Shown here in pieces: positions 24,210 through 36,600 of a stretch of DNA of 64,000 nt. Each line of letters begins with the position of its first letter. The stretch's first letter is position 1. This DNA comes from Heterostelium multicystogenum (lineage: Eukaryota > Evosea > Eumycetozoa > Acytosteliales > Acytosteliaceae), in contig RCNN01000073.1 of the NCBI GenBank assembly GCA_003667245.1, positions 62,001 to 126,000 on the forward strand, in the 5' to 3' direction. The translations under genes and the position numbers were made by a program. Below the pieces are notes generated by a model. The model was not told where the DNA came from and searched no databases. It saw only the letters and a program-made list of their open reading frames with translations.

Positions 24210-27200
24210 TTATATATCATCGTGAAATGATACATCTGATATGTCATTTAGATTGACTCCTCCAACTAATTTCTGATTGGTTGTCATTGATTTGTTTTTC
24301 TTTTTTACAGTGTGAATGATTTGGGGATTTTTGGTTGGTGGAGACTTGTCAACATCGAAAGCTTCGTCTTCGTCTTCTTCTACTTTTTTTCCTTTTTCCA
24401 ACTGTTTTAGAGGCTTTCATAGAAGTGCCCTTCGAACTGCTAGCATTTTCCTTACTCTTTGTATATGTAGATGTAGGTTTGTCTATTGTTACTAATTTCT
24501 TTTGCTTTTTAGACTTAATTTCAACTTCACTTTCACTTTCACTTTCACTCTTGCTTTCGCTCTCACTTTCACTTTCGCTTTCACTCTTGGATTCTTTCTT
24601 TTTAGTTGTTGATTTGGACTGCACTGGCTTTTTGCTGTTGGTTTGCTTTTTCTTTTCTTTCTCTTTTTCACTTTCGCTCTCACTTTCACTTTTCCGACTG
24701 CTGCTGCTGCTACTTTCGCTTTCACTAATCTCACTGTCACTTGATTCCTCTTTCTTTTTCTTGGTATTTTTGATTGTTGCAGGAGGTTTCGATTCGTCTT
24801 CAACGATCGGGGATTCTGTAGTAATATTAGGCAGGATAGGAGAAGATGGTTGAGATGTTTCTATTTCTTCGTTGTCATATTCATCTCTAAGTCTCTTGTT
24901 GTCTCTTACTATCTTATTGGTCTTTGGTGTCATAATGTTGCAATCAAGCTCTGAATTATCCTCGGACTTCGGACTTGCTGGATTAGCACTTGAGTCTTTT
25001 GAATTGTCATCAGTTTCATCTATTGTTTTAATCTTTTTGCTATTTAATTCTTCATTTGATGCATCTTCTGACTCTTTCTCTCCTTTATCATCATTCTCTT
25101 CATTATCAGATTTCTCCTCTTTTTTTTCCTTTTCTTCTTTCTCCTGCTTGTCTTTTATCTCTTTTTCTGCTTTTGATTTAGGTACTACCGGTCTTTCTTC
25201 AAGTTCTTTCTCATTATAAAAATTGGAACTAGACAAAATCTCCAAACTACTTGAATCCAGTGGAGTTGATGTAGTTTCATTTCTTCGGATGATAACGTGG
25301 AACTCCTTCTCCTCCTCCTCGGTCAATGAGTCTTTGTACTGTTGTTTTCTAATATTGTAAATCAATGATCGAATATCTCTTCTCTTTTTGTGAATCTCTG
25401 ATATCTTAAACCAATTAGGTCTTTCAAGCTAAATATATTTCAAGTATCAAATATAAGTAAATACTTTCAACTAAACCTTGATTTGTCATATGAAGCTTAC
25501 TGGATTATAAAAATTATTCTCTGGGTTCTTGCAAAATAGCTCCATATAATGCAAAAGAAAGACACCACAGTCACTAAAGTTGTTTTGTATTGGCACATGT
25601 GGACAAAATGCCTTGAAGTTCTCTGGTGTAAAAGTTCGATATTCGTACTTGCAGCTGTCTTTTGCGTGTCGCTTCTCGTTCCATTCCTCTGTAAGATATT
25701 TTCGTATCCTGATAAACATTTTATTAGAACTGATAATCAATTTATAAGTTTCATCACTCACAACAGTGAGAACTAGCAATGATAAACCAACTTACTTGTT
25801 GTCTATTATACTTGGTTTCTTATTTAGTGAATCAAGATAAAGCATACATGGTCTCTTCTTGTGATTGGTATCGTCCATATATCCAGGATAGCAAACAATG
25901 ACTAGACTCCAATGTGCACTAGAATTGGGATAATTCGACAAGATGGTTAGTTCAAGCCTCAGGCTTCAGGGTGGATTCAGGTCATTCCAGTACATACTAT
26001 TGATTGATTGGAATAAATATAAAATCTTTTTCAAATATATCTTCTTTGGTCCACTTGACAACTTCCTTGTAGGCTTCTTTTGGGTCGTCCTTGGAGGTCA
26101 GCTTCTTGTAAAAAAAGGAATTGAAAAAGAAAAAAGAATGTTTCTTATTGGTGAAATTGTCATTTATATACCTAAAAGAAGAGTACCAAAGAAAGAGGTT
26201 AGTACATTCGCCACTATATTAGGACTTGGACATGTGTCCTTCCAGGATCTATCATACTTTGCATAGAATTCTATTATACTATCGTTGAGGAATTCGCCAT
26301 CGTTCAATCTACTGAGATCGTTTCTGATGATCTTGACTTGTCCTACTGGTGTGGTACCCTCCGATGTCGATGGTGGATAGAGTATCATTATGTCATCTTC
26401 GTTTACATAGATTTTCTTCTTGATGGGTGAAATTGTTGGAAGTGGCGGTGAAGAATCGACACCGCTCTTTTGCAGCTGACTCGTGGTGACTGGTTTCTTG
26501 ATAATGTTTCCTCCGCCACTCAGAGATGTAGTTGAGCAGAAATCTGTAATCTTTGTTGCTTTTGTAATTGGATAATTTAGCTTTGGTTTTTCCGCTGCTG
26601 CTGTTGTTGCACTTGTATTTTTCGATTTGGCATCGATCCTCTCGCGAACTGCTTCAAACGACCTAATTGTATTTTCCAATCTATATTTCTTGACGGCTGA
26701 CATAAAATTGACAATATCCTTGTCATAATCCTTGAATTTGAATACAACCTCTACCCTGGTATTCAAATCTAATAATAATAATAATAATATTGGAATAAAT
26801 CCAAACAAATAAAGCGTTAGGAGTTCAATCATCTCTGATAATTGTTGATGTTGATGTTTTGGTATAGATGGATATTCATACCTTGTTCTACGGACTTCTT
26901 ATATATTCCATAAATTTTAATCTCATGTTCCTCCTTGTTAATTTCAATAAACATGATATCATGCATATTATAGCATGAAACATTCTGAGAGTCGACTTTT
27001 TTAAAGCTGATGTTTATATGTGTAACTGGTGCCATTAACGATTTGGTTTTGGTAACTGATTCGAATGTGATGTCTATCGGGGTAACATTCACACCAGCAA
27101 CTTGCATGTAGCTTAGATATCTGAATACTGTCTTGTTACTCATCGCACTTCCTTCTGTATTCGTGGTTGACTGAGGTTTGTTTGCTACTGTCTTAGGTAC

Positions 27201-27830
27201 TCCTGTTGTTGATGCTGATGTTGATGTTGTTGTAGTCGTTGTAGTCGGGGCTTTAAAATCATCCAAGTCAATGGTAACGGGTTTTTGAGTGTTGGCCACC
27301 GATCGAGGTGGTTGTTTAGGAGAAAGCTTGTGTATTACTCCCATATTCATGCTAACAGCACCACTGCTGCCGGTGCTGCCATCTAGAGATCTCAGCACAT
27401 CATAGCATTGTGTAGAGGTCGACTTGTATGGTAGGGGTGAAGGTACAGCTGCTGTTGTAGAGGATCTTGATAGTGGTGGTCTGTGTGAGGTGGGCGTTGA
27501 GTTGTGAGCTGAGATGGGTGTGCTGTTGTAGTTCTTATTCTGCTTTGGCAAGACAGTATGATTATCTTTGCTGCCCAAGCCATATGCAAACATAGTCACA
27601 TGTGTTGAGGTAGTTCGACTTGTTCCACGACTTGGTGTATTGAAACCACCACTTGAGAAGTAGCTATCCTTGTCTTTCTGTATGACATTAACTTTTTGTT
27701 CTTCCTGCGACGATGTATTGTTGCTTCGATTGAGATGCGATAGTTTAGCTTCGACGTCGATCTCTTCGGCAACCGATGCATCTTGGTCAGTATCGACAAC
27801 GGGTCCACGAGGATCAGTGTCATACATCAT
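24210..27830 (-). CDS. Ulp/SENP-type SUMO protease (C48 peptidase), long Ser/Glu tail
   Basis: Six exons (27830-26882, 26768-26258, 26171-25998, 25918-25796, 25708-25501, 25428-24210) encode about 1,060 aa. After a Ser/Thr-rich N-terminus comes a beta-rich domain (about residues 225-340: HINISFKKVDSQNVS, HDIMFIEINKEEHEIKIYG). The C48 catalytic domain follows: LNDGEFLNDSIIEFYAKY, catalytic His in QYAHWSLVIVCYPG, Asp in LYLDSLNK, and Cys in QNNFSDCGVFLLHYME. It is closest in layout to SENP6/7 and yeast Ulp2, which trim SUMO chains in the nucleus. The C-terminal about 400 residues are Lys/Glu-rich and contain long Ser-Glu repeats. One extra base in a T7 run (24384-24390) breaks the tail. An in-frame stretch with an AG acceptor precedes the chosen ATG, so an upstream first exon is possible. 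Confidence 0.88.
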
Positions 27831-28499
27831 AGTTGCTCTATCACTCTCTATCTCAATCTGTTTCCTCTTCTAACAAGACACCAGTATAACTAAACTTTAA
27901 CTAAACTTGAACTAACTAAGTATATAACATAAACAACAATTTAAACTACAAAACAGTACCTATCGGAATAGAGTGCTATAAGTACTTATACTAATTCCAA
28001 AGTCATAAACTGACAACCATAAAAATATTAATTAAACAAATGTGAAAAATGCGCGCAAAATTCCTAAAAGTTTTTGCTTTCAACATCATTATTATTCAGA
28101 AAACAGTTCAATTTAATTAATTGATTGTGTAAATGAATCTTAATTAATATTATTATTTGAAAATATATTCTTAAAAGTAATTCGAAAAACAACAACAATT
28201 TAGTACTAAATTAGATATTCAGAAATAAATATGAGCAAAGACATATATACACAATGAGATAATTTTGTTTGATGCAATTAGTTGAAATTCATTTGTATAC
28301 TATTATTCTTTATATTTATACATAGAGTTAAACCAACTTTTCATTGATTACTCTCTGTCCAAAGTGTTCCCTTGAGACTACCCAATTTAAAATTGGTGTT
28401 CAATATAATATAAACATGGGCACCACCCAATATATTTAATTTTAAAAGTTTAAAATGAATTGAATATATAATAATATATTTTATTGAATATAAATTTTG

Positions 28500-28503
<4 letters not shown>
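27831..28503. other. Divergent spacer
   Basis: AT-rich 5' flank shared by the SUMO protease (minus) and FMO copy 2 (plus). Apart from the repeat that follows I see no structure. Confidence 0.5.

Positions 28504-28575
<72 letters not shown>
28504..28575. repeat. (GATA)18 microsatellite
   Basis: Eighteen perfect GATA units (72 bases) end five bases before the ATG of FMO copy 2. The tract therefore forms the immediate promoter or 5' leader of that gene. Each unit contains the GATA core recognised by GATA-type zinc fingers, which dictyostelids possess in number. Any regulatory role is inference; slippage would make the length variable between strains. Confidence 0.95.
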
Positions 28576-28580
28576 TAATA

Positions 28581-30137
28581 ATGAATAAGATGAAATCAGA
28601 ACCAATCAATGATAATTGTTGTTTAAGATCAATTGCGATCATAGGTGGAGGTCCGTCGGGTTTGGTTAGTTGCAAGTCTGCCATTGAATGTGGACTTATT
28701 CCAACGGTGTTCGAGAGAAACAGCGATGTAGGAGGTGTCTGGAGCCATTCGAATCGAATGGTTTGGGATTCACTCGATACCAACCTCTCTATCTATACAA
28801 TGATGTTCTCTGATTTCGCTTGGGATATTCCGAACGACTTTCCACCACACAAAGAGCTGACCAACTATCTCAATAGATACGCTAAACACTTTGAGCTTCT
28901 TAAATACATTAAATTCAACTGCAATGTTTCGGCCGTCTATCAAGCCGATGTGGAAACCGATGGACAAACTATGAAGAAGTGGTTTGTCAAACATACTTAT
29001 GGTGTTGAATACTTTGACTATGTGATCATTGCCAATGGCAAATTCAACAAGCCTCTCCCTCCTCAAGTCGCAGACTTGGACAAGTTCACAGGAACAACTT
29101 CACATTCCAGAGATTACAAGAAAGTCGAGCCATTTCATGGAAAGTCTGTGATGGTGGTTGGAAATGGAAACAGTGGTTGTGAAATTGCTGCAGAGCTCTC
29201 GAGTAGCTCCGACATCAGGGTTACTATTTTAATGAAAAAAACGCCATGGATTATTACCTACTATATTCCAAGATCAATGATCCAACCACCCAATCCAGCT
29301 TCTCAAGATGCTAGAAAAATGATACCCAATGAATTTGTGCTGTCGCGTGACTATAAGAACAAAGACAGGCACTTGAGATCAATGAAAACACAGGATGAGT
29401 ACTTTATATTAAAAAACCAAAGATTGTCAATGGCATACAGCAAGCAGCAGGCGCACAAGGACATACGTGTTGACTTGCCAAACAACCAATGTCCTCTGAT
29501 CTCAGTCTCTGAGAATTTCACCCAACTAGTATTGGATGGAAAGATTACAGTCAAGAAAGAAGTCACAAAGATTGACGGCAAGACCATTCAGTTCTCGGAC
29601 GGCGATTCAAGGGAGATTGATCATATCTTATTTGCCAATGGCTACTCCTATGAAATACCATTCCTTGATGAAACTGTGCTTAAGGATATTGAATACAATC
29701 CTAGTGATAGGTCGGTGCCTGTCGTCCTCTACAAGTCTGCTCTCCACCCTACACTTCCCAACATAGGCTTTGTAGGCTGGTCTCACCCCTCTGTGTTTGG
29801 TTTGATTGAACTACAGGCTAGACTGTTGACTATGATATTCTCAGGCAAGTTAAAAAAACCAACTAAAGAACAGATTGACGCAGGAATGGAAGAGGAACGT
29901 GCACTCCGAGACATTCAGCAGCCTCACAAAGACATACTATCAGTCTGTGATGATTTGGCATCACTCATCGGAGTACTTCCTGATTTCGACCAAATGGAAA
30001 TCGAAGATCCACAACTCTTTCACAAAGTGTTTAACCAATTTTCATCATCAGCAGTCTACAGGCTTTCCGGTCCAAACTCCAACCCACAAGTCGCCAAAAG
30101 CATCATCGACGAAATCACAACCAGATACTATTCCTGA
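28581..30137 (+). CDS. Flavin-containing monooxygenase-like protein, copy 2 (canonical motifs)
   Basis: One intact exon encodes 518 aa. The FAD motif is GGGPSG near residue 22. The FMO signature is complete (FTGTTSHSRDY, with His and Tyr), and so is the NADPH Rossmann motif (GNGNSG). It should use NADPH and O2 to oxygenate a nucleophilic small molecule; the substrate is unknown. It resembles the gene at 1758-3323 over its length, about 25 kb away and on the opposite strand, so the pair comes from a duplication followed by rearrangement. The chosen start MNKMKSEP is the first ATG after the GATA repeat; an alternative is the second Met, three residues on. Confidence 0.92.
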   Translation: MNKMKSEPINDNCCLRSIAIIGGGPSGLVSCKSAIECGLIPTVFERNSDVGGVWSHSNRMVWDSLDTNLSIYTMMFSDFAWDIPNDFPPHKELTNYLNRYAKHFELLKYIKFNCNVSAVYQADVETDGQTMKKWFVKHTYGVEYFDYVIIANGKFNKPLPPQVADLDKFTGTTSHSRDYKKVEPFHGKSVMVVGNGNSGCEIAAELSSSSDIRVTILMKKTPWIITYYIPRSMIQPPNPASQDARKMIPNEFVLSRDYKNKDRHLRSMKTQDEYFILKNQRLSMAYSKQQAHKDIRVDLPNNQCPLISVSENFTQLVLDGKITVKKEVTKIDGKTIQFSDGDSREIDHILFANGYSYEIPFLDETVLKDIEYNPSDRSVPVVLYKSALHPTLPNIGFVGWSHPSVFGLIELQARLLTMIFSGKLKKPTKEQIDAGMEEERALRDIQQPHKDILSVCDDLASLIGVLPDFDQMEIEDPQLFHKVFNQFSSSAVYRLSGPNSNPQVAKSIIDEITTRYYS

Positions 30138-30627
30138 GTTCACTTGAATAACATTTAACCGCATTAAATACACTTGCATGCCAAAATTCTATTTAAATAA
30201 GTTATGATGTAAGAAATTTTCAACCACCACGATCTTGAAGAGGATCAGAGCCCAGCAACCCACACACAAAAAAACATTTTATTATTCTTCCAGATTTTTT
30301 CTGTTTAATTTTCTGAGATTTTAATTGAAAAATTGCTAATTAAATTTTTATTAACAAGAGAGTGGGTCCTTTGTAGAATAGTGTTGTTTTTTGTTTTTGA
30401 TCAAGATCATCTAAATAAATATATATATATCTTTATTTCCACAATAAGTTATATATATTAGATATATCTGGAAATTGTATTTATATTTAGTAATTCAATT
30501 CGTTTAAAAAAAAAATAAAACCAGTTGATTATTTTTATCTTTTTATTTGAAGAAAGATAAAATTATAAGTGTATATTAGTAGATAGATAGATAGTTTTAG
30601 TTGTTGTTTCATCTCTAGTAAAGAATA
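30138..30627. other. Spacer before TEP1
   Basis: AT-rich, with ATATATAT-type runs near 30418-30475. It should hold the FMO terminator and the TEP1 promoter. No coding exon seen. Confidence 0.5.
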
Positions 30628-33600
30628 ATGGTTGGTGGTGCTATGGTAAGAGGCAGAGGAGGTGTTAGTCGTACTTCTAATCGTGATAACGCTACAGCCG
30701 CTCCTCCAGCTCGAGGTGGATCCCGAGGTGGATCTCGTGGTGGACGTGGTGGACGTGGTGGACGCGGTGGTGCTAACAACTCGCAATCCTCAAGTGGCTC
30801 AAAACCATCTTTTGACAGAAACAACAATGACAACAACGAAATCACAAAGAAACAATCTGAATTCTTTAAGGATTTGCAAGCTACTCCATTGGAACCTTTG
30901 GATCCAAACCAGCTTGTCAAAATCAAGCTCGAGTTGGTCAACGTCATCTCGGCATCGCTCATCAAAGAGCCCCGTATCAACAACTTGACTCCGACACTCG
31001 AATTGATCATCACGAGAACCTACAAGATATCTCAGTACGATCCTGAATTTATCCTCAAGCTTGGATTGTATGCTCGTGATGAACTCGGAATTCGTACAGT
31101 ATCCAACTATCTTCTATGCTTGGCTTCAGTAATCCCTGCATGCCAACCATATTTGAAGCGTTACTTTGCTGAATCCATCAAGATCCCATCCGATTGGTTA
31201 GAATTACCCACAATCGTCTCCAAACTAACTGAGTAAGTAGTAGAAACACTATACTCTCAAAGCAAGAACCAATGTATTAACTTACTCCTTTTGTATCATT
31301 TAGTTCTACATCCATTCCAAAATCATTAAGAAATGTAATGGTTGAGAAATTCCCAAGCTTCGATGCTTATCAACTTGGAAAATACAATACTGAAAGCAAG
31401 ATCAAGAGAAAGAGAAAGAAGTTAAAGGTATGTCCTCCTATCCATTTATTTCTTAAAACTATAATATCTATGAAATCATACTAATTCTTTGTAAACATTC
31501 TAGAAATTGATCAAGAAAAATCCACAGGACAAGGAAAGATTGGAAAAGGAATTCAAAGAGAACCAAACTACTTCCTTGAAACAATTGATCCGTGCTCTTC
31601 ATATCTCAAAGCCAAACAATCATGTCATGTCTATCTTGGGAAAGAAATATCCAGCCACCTATGAGGAGTTCAAGAAGCTTAACTTGCCAGGTGAGTTTGA
31701 GCCAGAACGTGCCAACAAGCGTATGAAGTTGCCAATTCCAGAGACATGGGAAACCCTTCTCTCGGAGAAAGGTAACCGTGCATCAACATGGGAGGAGTTG
31801 ATGGATCATAATAAGCTGCCATTCATGGCAATGTTACGTAATCTCCGTAACATGATCATCTGTGGAATTCAGCCAACTTACCACCAATGGATCCTCAAAA
31901 AAGTTGACCAACGAGCAGACGATTGCTCATTCAAAACAGTTCCCCTTGCGTTTCCTTGCTGCATTCGACGCCATTCCAAAGGACATCGAGCAAATGAAAC
32001 AATGGGCCGCTGATAAGTCCATTAAAATTGGATACCATCCATCAAAGGAAATCTTTGAGCAGTATCGTGCTGCCCTCGACACCTCAGTCAAATTGGCTAC
32101 AACCCACAATGTCAAGCCAATTCGTGGAACTACCTACGTATTCATCTACATCAGTGACGGTGGTAACAATCTTTGCAAGTCCAATACCGCTGGAAAATAT
32201 TCACTCCTAGACTCTGCCATTCTCTTGGGACTTATGTGCAAGTATGTCTCGGAGGAGTGCCAGTTGATTCTTGTTGGTACCAAGAATGGTAAATTTGCTC
32301 TCCATCAAGTGGAGTCAGTCTACTCTGACTCCATCCTCGATAACATGAAAGCTGTCAAGAGCTTGGTTGCTGATAATTTTGATTCCAACGAACCCTATAA
32401 CAAGTTCCCAACTGAATACTTTGTAAAGATGATTCTCGAGAAAAAGAGAATTGATAACGTTGTCTTGTTGAACCATACCAGTGTGATAATGGAGCCAGAG
32501 TTACATAAGAGAAACATCTTGACAAAGTATCGTCAGCAAATCAATCCTGACCTATTGTTTGTCAATATCAATCTGTCAGGTGGTGGTGCAGTCCGTGACA
32601 ACGACAACGAGCACCCAAATAACGTCCATATTGCTGGTTTCAGTGATTCTATCTTGAAGTTTATCGCTGAACGTGGTGGCGCTGACCAACAGCTTCAATA
32701 CATTGAAAAGATCGACCAAATCAAGAAGCTTCCACTCTTGAAGCAGACCGGAAACAGTGCAACCAATACAAACAGCAGCAGCGCACAACCACTCGACGCA
32801 GCCGCAATCAAGGCACAGAATCAAGAGCTTCAAAAGATTTTGGGAAGAACTCAAGTACGCCCTTGGAAGAATATCAGAATCTTCATTTCTTCCACCTTCT
32901 TGGATATGCACGGTGAGCGTGATATGTTGGTCAAATACGTATTCCCAGAGTTGAGAGAGCGTTGTGCCAAGAAAAAGATTCATATCACTGAAGTCGACCT
33001 CCGTTGGGGTATTACTGAGGAGGAGAGCTTGAAGAACCGTTCCGTTGAGCTCTGTCTTGGTGAGGTTGATCGTTGCACTCCATTTTTCATTGGTCTGCTT
33101 GGACAGCGTTATGGTTGGATCCCACCACACTACAAGACCAGTGACGAGCCCAAGTTCGATTGGCTTAAAACCTATCCAAAGAATCGCTCCATCACTGAAT
33201 TGGAAATGGTTCACGCTATGAACAACCCCCAATCATCTGGCAAGTCTTTGTTCTACATTCGTGAGCCAACAATCATCCAAGAAGTACCAAAGGAGTACCG
33301 TTCTCAATTCGAGTCCGAAGACAAGGATTCAGCTAACAAGCTTGAGCAACTCAAACAACAAATTCGTACCAACTGCCAACACTATACCTACAGTGCCAGC
33401 TATGGTGGATTGGTAGATGGACGTCCATCGGCAACAAACTTGGATGCTCTCCACCAACGTATTCTCAATGATCTTTGGCACCTTATCCAATCAGAGTATC
33501 CAGCCGAGGAATCCGATGAGGAAATTGACATTATGGCCGCAGAGAATCACGAACATGAAGTGTATAGTGAGATGAAATCTGCTCGTTTCGTTGGTCGTAA

Positions 33601-36600
33601 GGATGACATCAACTGTCTCTTCAAGTTCACTGAAGTTATCCGTCCATTCGGAAACTCCAACAAGGTATCCAAGTTGGCAGTTTCCTCCAACAAATCCAAC
33701 ATTCTTGTTGTAAGTGGACGTGCTGGTTCCGGTAAATCTGCATTGCTTGCAAACTTTATCAGTCAATACAATCAATATCGTCAGGATAACCAACACAAGT
33801 TCAAGAATGCACTTCCTTCCTTGATTATCAGCCACTTTGTCGGTGCAACCAGTGCTTCAACTGACATCTCTGCTCTCATTCATCGTATTTGTCACCAGAT
33901 CACTCACAAGCTCAACATTAATGAGATTATTCCAACTGACTACAAGCAATTGAAGCTCTACTTCCCAGTTCTCCTTAAGAAAGCCTCATTACGTGCAAAC
34001 TCTTCATCTTCATCGATGGAATTGATTTACTTAGTCCAAAGAATGCCGCCCTCAGTTTGGACTGGCTACCATTGACTTCACCAGTCAAGATTATTTTGAG
34101 TACTATCGAAGGTGACCATACTCTCTCTGTGTTACGTCGTCGTAAGCCACAACCATTGGAAGTTCTACTCGACTCAATGGACCAACGTGACAGCTCAACT
34201 CTGGTCCAAACAAAACTTGGAGACTACCGTAAACGTCTCGACGACTCTCCTGCCAACAATCAGCTTAGAACACTTCTTACCAAAGCTGATGCAGTCCATC
34301 CATTGTATCTAGTATTGGCTTGTGAGGAGCTCCGTGTATTTGGAAACTTTGACGAGCTCAACGATAAGATTAGACAAATGTCACCAACTTTGCCAAGACT
34401 CTTTGATGACATTCTCACTCGTTTGGAGAACGACCTCGGAAAGATATTGGTCCAAAACGCATTAGGTGCAATTGCCTGCTCAAGAGTAGGTCTTTCCGAG
34501 GCTGATCTCATCACTATCCTTGCACGTCGTGAATTGAACGAACAACAACTTCCAATTGGTATCTGGTCACGTATCTTCCGTGGAATATTGCCATACTTGC
34601 TCCAAAACCCAGATGGCACTTTTGATTTCTTCCACCACCAAATGAAGTTGGCCGTTCAAAAGCGTTATCTCACACTCTCTGATGCTAATACCCGTGTACA
34701 CACCATGTTGGCCAACTATTACATGGTCACCGCTGACCCTGACAAGTCAAACACCTTCCAAGGTGATGCTAAATCAATCACTGAGTTGCCATACCATCTC
34801 GCCAAGTCAAAGAACTTCAACATGCTCGAAAATGTACTCTGCAACCTCGAATTCATCAAGCGTAAGTGTGAGCTTGGACTTACTTACCACTTGATTGGAG
34901 ATTATATTGAAGCTCTTGGAGAAGAGCTACAAGAAAAGACTGTTTCATCCTCACTTTCTTCAGCCAAGCAAAAGGCCAAGCAGATCAACGACAATCTTCG
35001 TGACTTCTACCGTCTCGTATCTAGCTGCTCTCATATCCTTGCAAGATCTCCACAATTGATCTATCAACAAGCTGCCAACCAACCAACAAACTCCTACCCA
35101 TCCAAGGTAGCAAGACAACTCGCTGGTGGATATCGTCAGTCATGGATTGAGTACTCCAACAAGCCAGAGACCAGAGACAGATGCAAGCAAACTCTCGCAG
35201 GATACCCAGAGGGTACTACAGCAATCGCCTACTCACCCAACGGTGCTCTATTGGCCGTTGCTTCACGTGATTGCATTGTCCATATCTACAACACTACCAA
35301 CATGGCTGAGATTTGTGCACTCGAGTCTCACACAAACTGGGTCTCCTCCTTGGCTTTCTCTGGTGACAGTAAGCTCCTTGTATCTACTTCATGGGACAAC
35401 AGTGTAATTTTGTGGGACGTTGTTATTGGTGCACTCGTACATCGTTTCACTGGACATAGTCGTGCTGTCAGTTGCGCTCGATTCTCCAATGACTCTCAAT
35501 ATATCGCCACAGCAGGTTGGGACTCAACCATCATGGTATGGAATGTACATGACAAATCTATTTCCGTACTCTTGAGGACACACCAAGCCAGTGAATCATG
35601 TATCTTGGTCGAAAGAGGGTGGACAGCTCGTTTCTTGCTCATGGGATGGAACTGTTCGTATTTGGTTCCCATCAGACGCTCTTGCCAACAAACGTTTGAT
35701 CCAAACCATCGATGTTTCCGACTCTGTTCGTGGATCTTTAAAGTGCTGTGACTTCTCACCAAACGGCAAGCAGATCATTGCAACAGCCATGGACTCATCT
35801 ATTCTTCTTTTCGACATTCAAGCCAGTAAGCTTGTTTCAGTAATTGGCAAACATGGAAAATCAGCCAACTATTGCTCGTTCTCCCAAGATGGTTCTCACT
35901 TTGTCACATCATCTGATGACTCTACAATGAAGATATGGACACCAACTCTTGGTACCGAAGTAGATAGCTACAAATTCGGCGAAGGATGGGCTAACTGTCT
36001 TGCTAGTTCTCCAACCCAAATGCAAATCGCAGCGGGTTGTTCTGATTGTAACGTCAGACTCTTTTCAATTTCACCTCCAAGTGGAAAAGCTTCTGGTTTC
36101 AAGTTGACTCACACACTCACTGGTCACACCAGAGCCATTTTGAGTGTCGCCTACTCCGACGACGGAACTAAAGTTGCATCAACATCAGAAGATCGTAGCA
36201 TTCGTGTCTATAGCACCGTTACAGGTGAACTCCAATATGAAATTCCCAATGCACACATTGAAACCATCAACTCGGTTGCATTCTCCAAGTCAGGATTGTT
36301 GGTATCTTCCTCTGACGACTTCTCCTGTAAAGTCTGGTTGGATGGTAAGCTTCAAGCTACACTGTCCAACAATACCAACACTGTCAAGCATGCTGTTTTC
36401 TCCCCCAATGGCGCTTACATCGCTACAGTATCCCGTGACTGCTCTGTAACTATCTATTTGACCAATGGATACAAAATGCTCTGCAAGATGACTGGACACA
36501 CCGATTGGATCAACTTTGTAGCATTCTCTGCCGACTCTAAGCGTTTGATCACTGGTGGCTGGGACTTTAACGTAAAGGTTTGGTCGATGAACAGTAAGAA

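Noticed and set aside
24335..25219. Long Ser/Leu-rich open frames on the plus strand
   Set aside because: They are antisense to the Ser/Glu/Lys repeats of the SUMO protease tail; repetitive codons keep the complementary frame open.
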